A stretch of 64,000 nucleotides of DNA from Microbacterium schleiferi (GCF_015565955.1 NZ_CP064760.1:3038001-3102000); one strand, 5' to 3'. Positions 46,301 to 58,629 are shown, counted from the first letter of the stretch. Notes: generated by a model from the sequence alone, not told the origin. Translations and numbers: made by a program.

Positions 46301-47128
46301 ATGACGACTCATCCCGCAGACCATCGTCCCGCGCGCGTCGGCGTGCAGCTTGCACCGCAGCACGCGTCGTACACGCAGATTCGCGATGCCATCCTTCGCG
46401 CCGAAGACATGGGAGTCGACGCGATCTTCAACTGGGATCACTTCTTCCCCCTCACCGAGCCGCTGGATGCTGAGCACTACGAGGCGTGGACGATGCTCGC
46501 CTCGATCGCCGAGCTCACCGAGCGCGTGGAGTTCGGGCCCTTGGTCAACTGCAACTCGTACCGGAACCCGGATCTGCAGGCCGACATGGCCCGCACCGTC
46601 GACCACATCAGCGCGAAGGGCGGCACCGGCAGGCTCATCTTCGGAACCGGGTCGGGCTGGGCGGAGAAGGACTACGTGGAGTACGGCTACGAGTTCGGCA
46701 CCGTGGGATCGCGTCTGAACGATCTGCGCGATGACCTTGGCCGCATCCGTCGCCGCTGGGATCTGTTGAACCCCGCTCCCACCCGCCCGATCCCGATCCT
46801 CATCGGCGGGCAGGGCGAGCAGAAGACGCTGCGCCTCGTGGCCGAACACGCGTCGATCTGGCACACGTTCACCCCGATCGAGAAGATCCCCCACAAGCTC
46901 GACGTGCTCCACGAGTGGTGCGCACGCGTCGGGCGAGACCCGGGCGACATCGAGATCGCGACGGGTTTCACTCCCCGCGGATTCGGACCGCTGCTGGAGG
47001 AGAACAGTCTGGACCGGCTGTACCCGTTGGGGGTGCGGTTCATCATCCCGTCGATCGACGGGCCGGACTACGACCTCTCGCCGGTAGAGCCGCTGCTGGC
47101 GTGGCGAGACCGGATGAACGGAGCCTGA
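46301..47128 (+). CDS. LLM-class F420-dependent oxidoreductase
   Basis: 275-residue luciferase-like (beta/alpha)8 barrel. Typical features are the N-terminal RVGVQLAPQHASY, AEDMGVDAIFNWDHFFP, the VEFGPLVNCNSYRNP strand and the GRLIFGTGSGWAEKDY motif that binds the cofactor phosphate. The group uses F420 or FMN on diverse substrates. Two starts are possible (46277 and 46301); the downstream one is used because the family start pattern fits it. Upstream antisense of RraA is not coding. Confidence 0.88.
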   Translation: MTTHPADHRPARVGVQLAPQHASYTQIRDAILRAEDMGVDAIFNWDHFFPLTEPLDAEHYEAWTMLASIAELTERVEFGPLVNCNSYRNPDLQADMARTVDHISAKGGTGRLIFGTGSGWAEKDYVEYGYEFGTVGSRLNDLRDDLGRIRRRWDLLNPAPTRPIPILIGGQGEQKTLRLVAEHASIWHTFTPIEKIPHKLDVLHEWCARVGRDPGDIEIATGFTPRGFGPLLEENSLDRLYPLGVRFIIPSIDGPDYDLSPVEPLLAWRDRMNGA

Positions 47129-47215
47129 CGACTCCGGGAATACCGAGCGCTATGCGGTGTTGACGAGAAAGGACGACGGGGTCCGTTCCCTCATTCCTCA
47201 CCACCGGGAGAGATC

Positions 47216-47782
47216 ATGACCACCATCGCCCCGTCCACCGCTCTGATCGACGTCCTCGCGAACCGCCGCAGCACGCGCGTGTTCGATGCGCAACGACCCA
47301 TCGACGAGTCGGCGCTGTCCGCAGCTCTCGAGGCGGCGCGCTGGGCACCCTCGGCAGCGAACACGCAACCCTGGCGGATGATTGTCGCGCGACGCGGCTC
47401 TGATGCCTTCGAGCAGATCTCGGCCTCCCTCACCGGGTTCAACCAGGTCTGGGCCGTCAACGCCGGCGCTCTCGTGGTCTTCCTTGCTGACACCGAGCAC
47501 GACGGCGTGGAGTTGCCTTGGGCCGAGTATGACGCGGGGCAGGCAGCGGCCCACTTCACGGTGCAGGCACATGCCGACGGCCTGATGACCCACCAGATGG
47601 GCGGGTTCGACCGCGCCGCAATCGCTGGCGCGTTCTCACTGCCCGACACCGTCCGACCGCTCACCGTCATGGCCGTCGGGCACCTGGGCGATCTCGACGC
47701 CGCGGAGGATGCGGTCCGCGAACGCGAGACCGCGCCGCGTATCCGCCGGCCGCTTCCGGAAACTGTTCTCGTCGACGCCTGA
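47216..47782 (+). CDS. Nitroreductase-family FMN oxidoreductase
   Basis: 188-residue nitroreductase fold with the FMN phosphate-binding NRRSTRVFDAQRPI (residues about 17-30), EAARWAPSAANTQPWRMIV and the C-terminal AVGHLGDLD segment. It reduces nitro compounds, quinones or enoates with NAD(P)H and FMN. GGGAGAG precedes the ATG. It is followed by a strong hairpin terminator shared with the convergent clpB gene. Confidence 0.92.
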   Translation: MTTIAPSTALIDVLANRRSTRVFDAQRPIDESALSAALEAARWAPSAANTQPWRMIVARRGSDAFEQISASLTGFNQVWAVNAGALVVFLADTEHDGVELPWAEYDAGQAAAHFTVQAHADGLMTHQMGGFDRAAIAGAFSLPDTVRPLTVMAVGHLGDLDAAEDAVRERETAPRIRRPLPETVLVDA

Positions 47783-47798
47783 CCTCACACGACGGCAT

Positions 47799-47838
47799 AC
47801 GCGGGGCCCGAGGTCGTTTCTGACCTCGGGCCCCGCGT
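47799..47838. terminator. Bidirectional terminator between nitroreductase gene and clpB
   Basis: A perfect 17-bp stem (47799-47815 with 47822-47838) and a 6-nt loop lies between two convergent genes, 17 nt after the nitroreductase stop and 11 nt past the clpB stop. Confidence 0.8.
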
Positions 47839-47848
47839 GTGCCGCGTT

Positions 47849-50062
<2,214 letters not shown>

Positions 50063-50118
50063 GATGCCTCCTGTGCGGCGACGTGAGTGGCGGTCCCTCC
50101 CGCCGAAATCTGCGTGGG

Positions 50119-50145
50119 CTCAAACTTGAGCCTGTGTGACTCAAG
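50119..50145. promoter_or_regulatory. HAIR operator (HspR-associated inverted repeat) with an additional half-site
   Basis: CTTGAGC-N7-ACTCAAG (50125-50145) matches the actinobacterial HAIR consensus CTTGAGT-N7-ACTCAAG except for one base. A third half-site CTCAA (50119-50123) makes a second overlapping palindrome with the left arm. It lies between clpB and the divergent DUF2254 gene, so HspR may control both. Confidence 0.85.
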
Positions 50146-50228
50146 TTTATCACCGCGCTGCCGATTCGGGAAGTGCTTCGACCGGGGGCCTGAGTCGGGA
50201 TAGCGTGGGTTCTCATGCGGAGCCGACG

Positions 50229-51464
50229 ATGACGAACCTGCGGGTCTTTCTCGCTCAGATGGCGCGAGCGGTGTGGTTCCGTGCCTCGCTGTTCAGCCTC
50301 GCTGCCGTCCTCTTGGCGCTCGCCGCCGGCTTCCTCGAGCCGTTTCTTCCCGATCTGACCGTCAACCTCGGCCAAGGCTCTGTCGACGAGATTCTGCAAA
50401 TCCTGGCGAGCTCGATGCTCGCGGTGACGACCTTCTCGCTCACCGCAATGGTCACCGCCTACAGCTCCGCGTCGCGGGTCGCGACGCCCCGGGCGACGCA
50501 GCTCCTGGTCGCCGACCCCACGTCGCAGAACGTTCTGTCGACCTTCATCGGGGCGTTCGTCTTCTCGATGGTCGGCATCATCGCCCTCTCGACCGGGTAC
50601 TACGGCGACCAGGGCCAGGCGATCCTCTTCGTCGGCACACTCGTCGTCATCGCGATCGTCGTGGTCGTGCTCCTGCGGTGGATCTCGCATCTCGGATCCT
50701 TCGGGCGGATGTCGGACATCATCGACCGCGTCGAGGCCGCGGCTCACCGCACGACGGCCCAGTACGCGAATCGTCCGAGCCTCGGTGCTCGCCGCCAGGA
50801 TCCGCGATCGATCACCGGGGCCTCGGTGCGCCCGCAGCGCGCGGGATACGTGACCCACATCGACCTCGCCCGCCTCGAAGCGATGGCCGAGGAGCGCGAT
50901 CTCACGATCCATGTCCGCGCGCTGCCGGGAACGGTCGTCGACACGGCTACCCCACTCGCGCTGGTTGCCGGCACGACCGATGACGAAACCCGGTCAAAGG
51001 TCGCGAGCGCATTTCACATCGAAGCCCACCGCAGCTACGACCAAGACCCACGACTCGGGATGATCGCCCTCTCCGAGATCGCCAGTCGGGCGCTCTCACC
51101 GTCGACGAACGACCCGGGCACCGCCATCGATGTCCTCGGCGCCCTCGGTCGCGTCTTTGAGAACATGCTGCAAGCCGATGCCGATGCCGATGTCCCCTAC
51201 AGCCATCTCACCGTCGAGCCGGTCACCCTTCCCGACCTCGTCGAGGATGCGTTTCGCCCGATCGCCCGCGACGGAGCCGGAATGGTGGAGGTCGGCATCC
51301 GGCTGCAGAAGACCCTGGCCTCGCTGGCAGACATCGCCGGCCCGTCGCGCTCCCGCGCGTTCACGGATGCCGCGGCTGACGCTCGCTCGCGAGCCCAGCG
51401 CTTACTCTGCCGCGCAGATGCGGTGGCCCTGCGCCGGGCAGCGTCGAACGCGCCGCGCAGATAG
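50229..51464 (+). CDS. DUF2254 family membrane protein
   Basis: 411-residue protein with four transmembrane helices in the first half (from about residues 17-40 to 145-165), including the conserved FSLTAMVTAYSSASRVATPRA segment. A soluble C-terminal domain follows, with the family stretch SPSTNDPGTAIDVLGALGR. Function of the family is unknown. The start at 50229 lacks a clear ribosome site. It is divergent from clpB and may respond to the same heat-shock operator. Confidence 0.88.
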   Translation: MTNLRVFLAQMARAVWFRASLFSLAAVLLALAAGFLEPFLPDLTVNLGQGSVDEILQILASSMLAVTTFSLTAMVTAYSSASRVATPRATQLLVADPTSQNVLSTFIGAFVFSMVGIIALSTGYYGDQGQAILFVGTLVVIAIVVVVLLRWISHLGSFGRMSDIIDRVEAAAHRTTAQYANRPSLGARRQDPRSITGASVRPQRAGYVTHIDLARLEAMAEERDLTIHVRALPGTVVDTATPLALVAGTTDDETRSKVASAFHIEAHRSYDQDPRLGMIALSEIASRALSPSTNDPGTAIDVLGALGRVFENMLQADADADVPYSHLTVEPVTLPDLVEDAFRPIARDGAGMVEVGIRLQKTLASLADIAGPSRSRAFTDAAADARSRAQRLLCRADAVALRRAASNAPRR

Positions 51465-51501
51465 CGGCAGGCAGCACCCCGCTGAGGCTCGGTGGCCGCA
51501 C

Positions 51502-52158
51502 TCAGTCGCCGAGGCCGGGGTACAGCGCACGCAGATGATCGAGCACATCCCCGGTGATCTCGGTCTGCGAACTCGTCGTCCCCGCGCCCGTGACGGTCAC
51601 CCAGAGCGGGGACGCGAAGGCGTAGACGGTTGTGAAGACTCCGAGGGCATCGTCGCGTTCCCAGGTGTAGGCGGGCGAGGTTCCGAGGAGTGAGCCCGTG
51701 AAGACGCTCGATCCGAGCGCGGTCGTGAGCGTGTCGCGGGATGTCTGCGGCAGAGCGGCAACCACGACCGTGAAGGCACCGTCGCTCTGGGGAATCCCCC
51801 AGATGCAGCCGATCGTCTGGGTCGCCTCCGTCAAGGCGGTCTCGGCGACCGGCCCCGCCATGATCCCGGTGAGCTCACCGGGATCGAGCTGAGCGATGAA
51901 CTGGGCGTCCGGGCCGAACTGCGCCTGCGCGACGGCGACGTCGAGCAGGTCGGTGCACGCGAGAGCGTCGAGGTCGATCTCGTCAGCCGGTGGTTCGGTC
52001 ATGGGGGGGCCGTCTGAGGTGGCATCCGGCGACGGCTCCGTCGACGCTGTGTCCGACGCCGACGGCGTCGGGTCAGGATCCCCCGACGGGGTGCACCCGA
52101 CCAGGGCAATGCTCAGCGCAGCCACGCCAGCCCACACCGACATCCGCGACGCCGCCAT
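51502..52158 (-). CDS. Secreted lipoprotein of unknown function
   Basis: 218 residues from ATG 52158 (ATG 52179 would add seven). A signal peptide ends in the lipobox SIALVGC (Cys near residue 23), followed by a Pro/Ser/Thr/Asp-rich linker to about residue 65. The globular domain has two cysteines (ALACTDLLD and TIGCIWGIP) that probably form a disulfide, a layout similar to DUF3558-type lipoproteins. Function is unknown. Confidence 0.8.
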   Translation of the reverse strand: MAASRMSVWAGVAALSIALVGCTPSGDPDPTPSASDTASTEPSPDATSDGPPMTEPPADEIDLDALACTDLLDVAVAQAQFGPDAQFIAQLDPGELTGIMAGPVAETALTEATQTIGCIWGIPQSDGAFTVVVAALPQTSRDTLTTALGSSVFTGSLLGTSPAYTWERDDALGVFTTVYAFASPLWVTVTGAGTTSSQTEITGDVLDHLRALYPGLGD

Positions 52159-52254
52159 CTGTCCCCCACCCCTCGACATGGCCAGAGTGTATCGGAGGCA
52201 GGACTCCTCCCCCGGCGCCGTGGCCCGATCGTTGCCTGGCCGCCGTCTCGGCGC

Positions 52255-53232
52255 CTAACCGGTCGGGGCGAGATCCTCCGACACCGACGGGAACCGGGAC
52301 CGGTACGCGGTGGGGGTGATCCCCAACACACGCACGAAGTTCTGGCGCAGCACCGCCGCAGACCCGAACCCGCTCTCCCACGCGATGCGGTCAAGGCCCA
52401 GGTCGGTGCGCTCGAGCAGCCGCTGCGCGTGGATGATCCGCTGGCGCGCAAGCCACGCCGCCGGCGTTGCTCCGAGGTCCGCCTTGAAGCGCCGCGCGAA
52501 GGTGCGCGGCGACATGTGCGCCCGCGCCGCGAGCTGGTCGACGGACAGATCGGCGCGCAGGTTCTCCAGCATCCAGTCGGTGACAGGCGCCAGGGAATGA
52601 GAGGCGGCTACCGGCAGCGGCTTGTCGATGAACTGCGCCTGCCCGCCGTCACGCTGTGGCGCAACGACCATCCTCCGGGCGATGCGGTTCGTCGCCTCCG
52701 CGCCGAGCTCTTGACGCAACAGGTGGAGGCAGGCATCCAGCCCCGCGGCCGTTCCGGCGCTCGTGATGATCCGGTTGTCCTGCACATACAGGACATCAGG
52801 GTCGACGTCGATCTGCGGATACATCCGAACCATGGTGTCGGCGTACATCCAGTGCGTCGTCGCGCGTCGGCCGTCCAGCACGCCCGCCGCGGCCAGCACG
52901 AACGAGCCACTGCAGACGCTCAGCAGCCACGCACCACGCTCTGCCGCATGTCGCACGACAGCGGACACGCGAGGATCGGCGTCCTGCCATCTCTCCCGCG
53001 GCACCGGCGTGACGATGACGAGGTCGGCGGTCTCGGCAAACGCCAGGTCTTCGTCGACCGTGATCGAAAAGCCCAGGTTGCTCGGCACGAGGCCGGGCTC
53101 TGCCGCGACGATGCGGAAATCGAAGCCCCGGATGCCGTCGCCGGAGCGGTCGAGACCGAAAGCCTCACAGGCCAGGCCGAACTCGAAGGGCGCGAAGCCC
53201 GGCTGTACGACGGTGGCGACGGTACGGATCAT
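52255..53232 (-). CDS. GlxA-type transcriptional regulator (DJ-1/PfpI plus AraC helix-turn-helix)
   Basis: 325 residues. The N-terminal DJ-1/PfpI-like domain (about 1-180) has Cys in LLSVCSGSFVLAAAGVLDGR at the nucleophile elbow. The C-terminal AraC/XylS domain (about 215-320) has two helix-turn-helix units (LSVDQLAARAHMSPRTFARR and DRIAWESGFGSAAVLRQNF). Relatives control amine, choline or detoxification genes. ATG 53232 is chosen at the start of the conserved domain. No obvious adjacent target operon is present. Confidence 0.92.
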   Translation of the reverse strand: MIRTVATVVQPGFAPFEFGLACEAFGLDRSGDGIRGFDFRIVAAEPGLVPSNLGFSITVDEDLAFAETADLVIVTPVPRERWQDADPRVSAVVRHAAERGAWLLSVCSGSFVLAAAGVLDGRRATTHWMYADTMVRMYPQIDVDPDVLYVQDNRIITSAGTAAGLDACLHLLRQELGAEATNRIARRMVVAPQRDGGQAQFIDKPLPVAASHSLAPVTDWMLENLRADLSVDQLAARAHMSPRTFARRFKADLGATPAAWLARQRIIHAQRLLERTDLGLDRIAWESGFGSAAVLRQNFVRVLGITPTAYRSRFPSVSEDLAPTG

Positions 53233-53337
53233 GAGCGCTCGATTCTTGTCAGCCCACCGGAGAGGTGGCATGAATCCTACGAATGATGGTCATTCCGCCA
53301 CTCGTGGCGGTAATGAGTTGATCATAGCTTTTCAGAC

Positions 53338-53454
53338 ATGATTGTTCTGCTTCTTCTTTCCGGCCTCGCCGTGTGGGGTGCCGTCGCCACGATCCGCGTC
53401 GTCCGGAGCGACGGGTTTCGTCGCCAGCCGACCGACGCTCGCCGCCTTCCGTGA
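53338..53454 (+). CDS. Small single-pass membrane protein (38 aa)
   Basis: ATG 53338 opens a 38-codon frame beginning MIVLLLLSGLAVWGAVATIR and ending with a basic tail of 18 residues. One N-terminal membrane span is clear. It lies alone between the GlxA-type regulator and a glycosyltransferase gene and ends 18 bp before the convergent gene stop. No family is recognised; coding is moderately supported by the compact membrane-protein pattern. Confidence 0.45.
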   Translation: MIVLLLLSGLAVWGAVATIRVVRSDGFRRQPTDARRLP

Positions 53455-53471
53455 GGACGTGCCGCCGCGTT

Positions 53472-54671
53472 TCAGCGCTCGGCGTGCCTCGTGCGCGCCG
53501 TCTCGTACACCGCGAGCATCGCCGCGGTTCGAGACGACTGTCGGAACCGGTCGGCGATCGAGGCGTCGGGCACGGGCGCAGCACCATCGCGGATGTCGGC
53601 GACAGCTGCCCGCAGGACGCCGGCGAGCGCCGGCGTCGAGTCGTCCGGAACCGGCCAGGCGCCGGAGCCCAGCTCCGCGACGAGGTCTGGGTCGCACACA
53701 ATCGAGGGCGTCCCGAGTGTCGCGGCCTCGAAGATGGTCATCCCCTGCGTCTCGAATCCGATCGAGGTCTGCACGAGGGCATCGGCTGAACGGATCCGCC
53801 GAAGCGTCTCACGGTAGGGAAGCGACCCGAGGAAGAACACCGACGCGCGTGCACGCTCGGCCACCCGCTGGGCAGCTGCGCGCTGCGCGCCGTTACCGAT
53901 CACCTCGATGTCGGCATCGATCTCCGACGCCACCACTGCCTCGAGAAACGGAAGCAGCCGCTTCTCGGGACTCATCCGCCCGACCCACACGAGGCGAGGA
54001 CGCCGGGAATCGGAACGTGTCCGCGGAGCGGCGAGGGCAGCCGCCAGCTCGTCGTCATCGATCCCGTTCCAGACCACATCCACGTGAGCGGCGACGCGAT
54101 GGGCCTCCAGGCGACGCGCGAAATGGGCTGACGGCGCCGTCACAGCATCCGCCGACGAAGCCAGCATCCGGAGGTAGGACCAGCCGTCGGCCCGCGCACC
54201 GGTGGGCTCGGACAGCGCTCGACGACCCCAACGGTTCAGGACCCGCAGGACCAGGTCGGGGAACGGAGCGATGGCATGGATGCCGACATCTACGCGGTTG
54301 TGGAACGTGAACACCACGGGAAGGTCGTGGCGGCGAGCAAAGCGCAGGCCGAGGAATGCTCCCCAGAAATCGCCCTGCACGTGCACGATGTCGACGGGTG
54401 GTCGCCCCGCCAGCACGGCATCGACGGCGCGGTCGGCGCGCGCGCTCGGCCAGGTCATCGCATACTCGCGGTCCAGGGTCACCGGGATGGAGGGTAGATC
54501 GGCGTATCCCGGGTCATCTGCGCGCACGCCCGCGCGGGGTCCGTGACGGCGCGGCGCGACGATCGTGACGGTGTGGCCGGCCTTCTCGAGAAACCGGCGC
54601 TGCAGGCGCATCGACACCTGTGCGCCGCCGAGCGTTTCGGCATGCTGATCGCCGAACATCACGACATGCAT
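53472..54671 (-). CDS. GT4-family glycosyltransferase (first of a pair)
   Basis: 399-residue GT-B enzyme. The N-terminal domain has MFGDQHAETLGGAQVSMR with the glycine-rich acceptor loop. The C-terminal Glycos_transf_1 domain starts about residue 215 (RLVWVGRMSPEKRLLPFLEA) and contains the donor-binding E(x7)E region around GFETQGMTIFEAATLGTPS. It transfers a sugar from a nucleotide donor to a lipid or polysaccharide. It starts 2 bp after the second glycosyltransferase, so the two are co-transcribed and may act in sequence on an envelope glycan or glycolipid. Confidence 0.92.
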   Translation of the reverse strand: MHVVMFGDQHAETLGGAQVSMRLQRRFLEKAGHTVTIVAPRRHGPRAGVRADDPGYADLPSIPVTLDREYAMTWPSARADRAVDAVLAGRPPVDIVHVQGDFWGAFLGLRFARRHDLPVVFTFHNRVDVGIHAIAPFPDLVLRVLNRWGRRALSEPTGARADGWSYLRMLASSADAVTAPSAHFARRLEAHRVAAHVDVVWNGIDDDELAAALAAPRTRSDSRRPRLVWVGRMSPEKRLLPFLEAVVASEIDADIEVIGNGAQRAAAQRVAERARASVFFLGSLPYRETLRRIRSADALVQTSIGFETQGMTIFEAATLGTPSIVCDPDLVAELGSGAWPVPDDSTPALAGVLRAAVADIRDGAAPVPDASIADRFRQSSRTAAMLAVYETARTRHAER

Positions 54672-54673
54672 CG

Positions 54674-55896
54674 CTACTCCGGGACGGGCTCGCCGCGGTA
54701 CAGCGCTTCGAAGGTGTCGAGTGTGCGACTGATGTCGTGGATCGCGACGGCCTCGAGGGAGGCCTGCTGCATCCGTCGCCGCTCCTCGGGCTCAGCGGTC
54801 AGCACATCGGTCAGACGCGCCGCGAGTTCATCGACATCGCCCGGTGTGAAGAGGTATCCGTTCTCGCCGTCATGCACCAGGTGCGGGAGAGCCACCGCGT
54901 TGGCAGCGACGATCGGCAGCCCCGAAGCCATCGCCTCCATCGTCGCGATCGACTGGAGCTCGGCGATCGAGGCGATCGCGAAGACCGTCGCCCGCGTGTA
55001 GAGCTCTCGAAGCTCCTCTTCCGAGGCATGTCCGTGGAAGGTGACGCGGTCGGCGAGATCCAGCTCGGTAGCAAGTGCTTCCAGGCTCTTGCGCTGGTCG
55101 CCACCTCCGACGACGTCGAGCGTCGCTCCCAGCGCGGGATCGAGCTTCGTCATCGCACGCAAAAGCACATCGATCTGCTTCTCGTTGGTCAACCGACCGA
55201 CGAACAGCACCCGCTTGTCCGGACGGGCCGTCAGGTCAGGGGTGTAGTTGTGCATGTCGATGCCGCAGGAGATGGGGATGACCCCCACGATGCCCGTCGC
55301 GCGTTCGAGATAGTCGGCGGCGCGGCGCGTCGGCGTCGTGATCACGCGCGTGAGCTGGAACGTGCGGTTCGCGTCGGCCCACGCCCACCGGATGATCGTG
55401 TTGTTCCACGACTTCGGCATCGCCGAGTAGTCGAGGATGTTCTCGGGCATGACGTGGTTTGTCGCGACGACCGGGATCCCCCGATCGTGCGCGATTCGCG
55501 TCAGCGCGCGACCGATCACGATGTGTGACTGGATGTGGACGACGTCCGGCTTCACCTCATCCAGCACGATGCGGGCATAGTGCTTGGCGCGCCACGGCCA
55601 CACGAACCTCAGCCAGTCGTGCGGGTACCAGCGGTACGAGTGGATGCGGTGAACGGTCATCTCCTGACCCTCGATCACCTCGTGGAAGACACCGTGCTGG
55701 GCCCACGTCTTGCTCGGGCCATGACGTGAACGTCGTGTCCGCGCGCGACGAGCCCGGCGGCAAGACGCTCGGCGAAGCGCGCAGCGCCATTGACGTCGGG
55801 AAAGAACGTGTCGGCACCGATGAGCACGGTGAGGCGGCCGTCGCCACCGGTATGGTCGCCGGTCGGCGAGCCGTCGGACGCGTCGAGGGAAGTCAC
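54674..55896 (-). CDS. GT4-family glycosyltransferase (second of a pair; PimB/MgtA-like), one apparent frameshift
   Basis: About 407 residues after restoring one base in the G3 run at 55716-55718, where HDVHVMA joins PSKTWAQHGVF. The N-terminal domain has VLIGADTFFPDVNGAARFAE. The C-terminal domain has KRVLFVGRLTNEKQIDVLL and AIASIAELQSIATMEAMASG with the donor-binding Glu residues. The sequence resembles actinobacterial mannosyl or glucosyl transferases for glycolipids. GTG 55896 gives a complete protein; the longer upstream frame is not coding. Confidence 0.87.
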
Positions 55897-56077
55897 AGAA
55901 GGGCTGCCTTTGCTGAACGGCGGTCGCACCGCGGGATGCGGCGTCATAACTGTACCTGAGCGACCCGAGCGGGCTCGGGAGGCGCTCCATCGAGCCCCGC
56001 TGACCGACGCCATGGTCCGTGGGCATACAATTCCGCTGTTCGACACGACGCCCACTCGATGAGGAAGGAGGCCCGGC

Positions 56078-58128
56078 GTGGACTCCGTTCTCGTCGCCCG
56101 CCCACACCTCCTTGAGATCCTCGACATCGCGCCCGGCAGGGTGGTGTTGACCGCACCTGCGGGATACGGCAAGACAGTGCTGCTCGACCAGTGGGATCTC
56201 ACGCGGGAGCACGAGACGATACGCGTCCGCGGCGCCGATCTCGCCGGGCCCGCCATGGATCGCATCCGTGAGACCCTCCACCCCGAGGCATCCCCCCGAC
56301 GGCAGTGATCGTCGACGACATCCACGACGGTCCTGCCGAACGCCTCGCGGAGCTTCTCGACATCCCCCTTCTTCCCGATGCACGCCTCGTGCTATCCGGT
56401 CGTTCGGTTCCTCCCGACGCGCTCGTGCGCGCCCGCATGCGGCGCACCCTCACCGAGATCGATGCTGTCGCGCTCGCCATGAACGACGCCGAGATCGCGG
56501 AAACCCTTCCAGATCTCGATCCCGCGGCTCTCACGTCGCTGCGAGAGCTGACCGCGGGCTGGCCTGCTGGGGTTCGACTTGCGGCGCTGGCCTGGCGGGA
56601 GGGCGCGGACCCTCGGGGCTTCGATGGACGAGACCGACTCGTCAGCGACTACCTGCGGCACGATGCACTCGCGGACGCGGATGCCGAGACTCTCGCCGCC
56701 CTGCGCGCACTGGCCGGGTTCGAGGTCGTTGACGCCGACCTCGCGCGCGAAGTGGCTGGCATGGATGAGCCGATGTTCACCAGCCTGACGGGCGGGCCCT
56801 GGTTCCTCCATCGCGTAGACCGACGTTCCCAGCGGTACGCGTGGGTGCCGCTGGTGCGCCAGTCGCTCGCCCATGACGCCGAGGCGGCGGACCCGACCGC
56901 GTTCCGCGCCCGCCTGGCTCGCGGAGCCGACTGGGCCCAGCGCGATCCCGAACGCGCACTCGAGGCGGTCTCCCTCTACATTCGGGCGGGCCAGCCCACC
57001 GCGGCCCTGCCGACCCTCCGCGCGGAGCTGATCCCGATGTTCTCCAGCGGCCGACTGTTCGAGCTCGTTGGATTCATCCATGCTCTCGGCACGGAAGACG
57101 TCACCAGCCCCAGCCTTGCCACCATGCTCGCCTACGCGGGCGTCATGACCGCTGACGTGTTCTGCGCCAACGAGTGGACCGACGCCGCCGAGACCCTGTG
57201 GACGCGCGACGGGTTCTCGGATGCCGATGATGAGGTGGCCTTTCTCACGCTCCGCGCACACCTGAGCCGATCGGGCCTGCGCCAGATGCGCGATGACTCG
57301 GATCGTGCTGTGGCGATCGTGTCGAGACAGAGCCTCTGGCGCACCCCGGCGCTCATGCTCGCCGGGATCGCGGCGGCGATGGCGAACGATGACGACGCGA
57401 TCTCCCTGCTCGACGAAGCCGCCCACGAGGCTCGAAAGGTCGGCGTTCCCCCCGCCGAGATGCTTGCGGTAGCCGAACGCGCGTGCCTCGCCGTCAAGCG
57501 CGATGACCCCCGCGCCCCCGCCCTCGTCGACGCAGCGGTTGCACTGGCCGCGGACGAGCAGTGGTCGGTCTATCCGCACTCCGGACTGGCTTTCGCGCTG
57601 CGCGCTCAGGTTCGCGCGAAGGCTGGTGATCGCGACGGCGCGCTGGCAGACCTTCGCCGCGCGGCCGGAATGCGGCCGATCGTCGGCCCGACCCTCCCGT
57701 GGCTGGGCATTCAGCTTCGTGTGAGTCTGGGGGAAGCTGCCGAGATTCTCGGCGAGGACGAACTCGCGCACGTCGTGCGGTGGGAGGCCGAAGAACTCGC
57801 CGGTCGCCTGCGCGACGCCCAGCATCTGCTTCCGGACCGCCCGGTGGCCGAGCCGGCTCGGTACGTGATCACCGCTGCCGAGCGGCGCGTGCTGCCCTAC
57901 CTGAGTACCCACCTGTCGTACGAAGACATCGGGCGTCGACTGTTCGTCTCCCGCAACACGGTCAAGTCGCACGTGGCGTCGGTGTACCGAAAGCTCGGGG
58001 CGCGGTCCCGCACAGAGGCCGTATCGATCGCGACTGGCCTTGGCCTCTTCGACGCCGGCGCCGGTCAGGGCGTTCCCCTCCCCGACCATGTCGGCCTCAT
58101 CCAGCTCAGTGACCGACCACACCTTTGA
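56078..58128 (+). CDS. STAND-type ATPase with LuxR helix-turn-helix (MalT-like regulator), one apparent frameshift
   Basis: About 683 residues after adding one C to the C6 run at 56292-56297, where LHPEASP joins PTAVIVDDIHDG. Walker A is APAGYGKTVLL (residues about 26-36), Walker B is VIVDDIHDG, a helical TPR-like middle region follows, and a C-terminal LuxR domain (about 615-670) starts ITAAERRVLPYLSTHLSYED. Such regulators switch on when ligand and ATP bind. AAGGAGG lies about 8 nt before GTG 56078. It is divergent from the glycosyltransferase pair and converges with a membrane-protein gene (23-bp overlap). Target genes are unknown. Confidence 0.86.
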
Positions 58129-58618
58129 GTACCAGGAGACCCACGCCCAACGCCGCTCCGACCAGGGCGCTCCACAGCCGCCCGCTGCGAGATAGCCCCG
58201 CGGCGCGGCCCGCAAGGTAGCCGTATGCGAAGAGCACGGCGATGGAGACGAGCAGCGCGATCGTCGCCGCAGCCCCGATGTCAGCCCCCAGCGCGCTCGC
58301 GATGATGAGCGCACTGACCGGGAGGAACGACGACGCGGGCACCGGCCACGATCGTCCCGCAATCTGCAGCGCACCTCGGAAGATTCTCTGGCCGCTGCGG
58401 ATGCCGGACGCCAGTGTCGCCGCGTAGACCCCGGCGAGCCAGTAGACCACGACGGAGCCGACGATGCCGACGCACAGCGCCAGCAACGGTGGCTGCTGAC
58501 CGGCGGCGGCGGCGATCACCGACCCACTGACGACGAGTCCGATCGCTATCGACGACGCTTCGCGCACCGGCATCGGGCCCGAGGCCTGCGCGGTCTCGGC
58601 AGCGTCGTCCAGCTCCAC
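58106..58618 (-). CDS. Hypothetical membrane protein downstream of the arylsulfatase
   Basis: 170 residues with about five transmembrane helices (for example EASSIAIGLVVSGSVIAA and ALCVGIVGSVVVYWLAGVY) and an acidic N-terminus. GTG 58618 has AGAGGAG upstream and lies 11 bp after the sulfatase stop, so the pair is an operon. No family is recognised with certainty. It could be a carrier or helper for the sulfatase substrate; that is only inference. Confidence 0.75.
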   Translation of the reverse strand: MELDDAAETAQASGPMPVREASSIAIGLVVSGSVIAAAAGQQPPLLALCVGIVGSVVVYWLAGVYAATLASGIRSGQRIFRGALQIAGRSWPVPASSFLPVSALIIASALGADIGAAATIALLVSIAVLFAYGYLAGRAAGLSRSGRLWSALVGAALGVGLLVLKGVVGH

Positions 58619-58629
58619 CGTGGCTCCTC

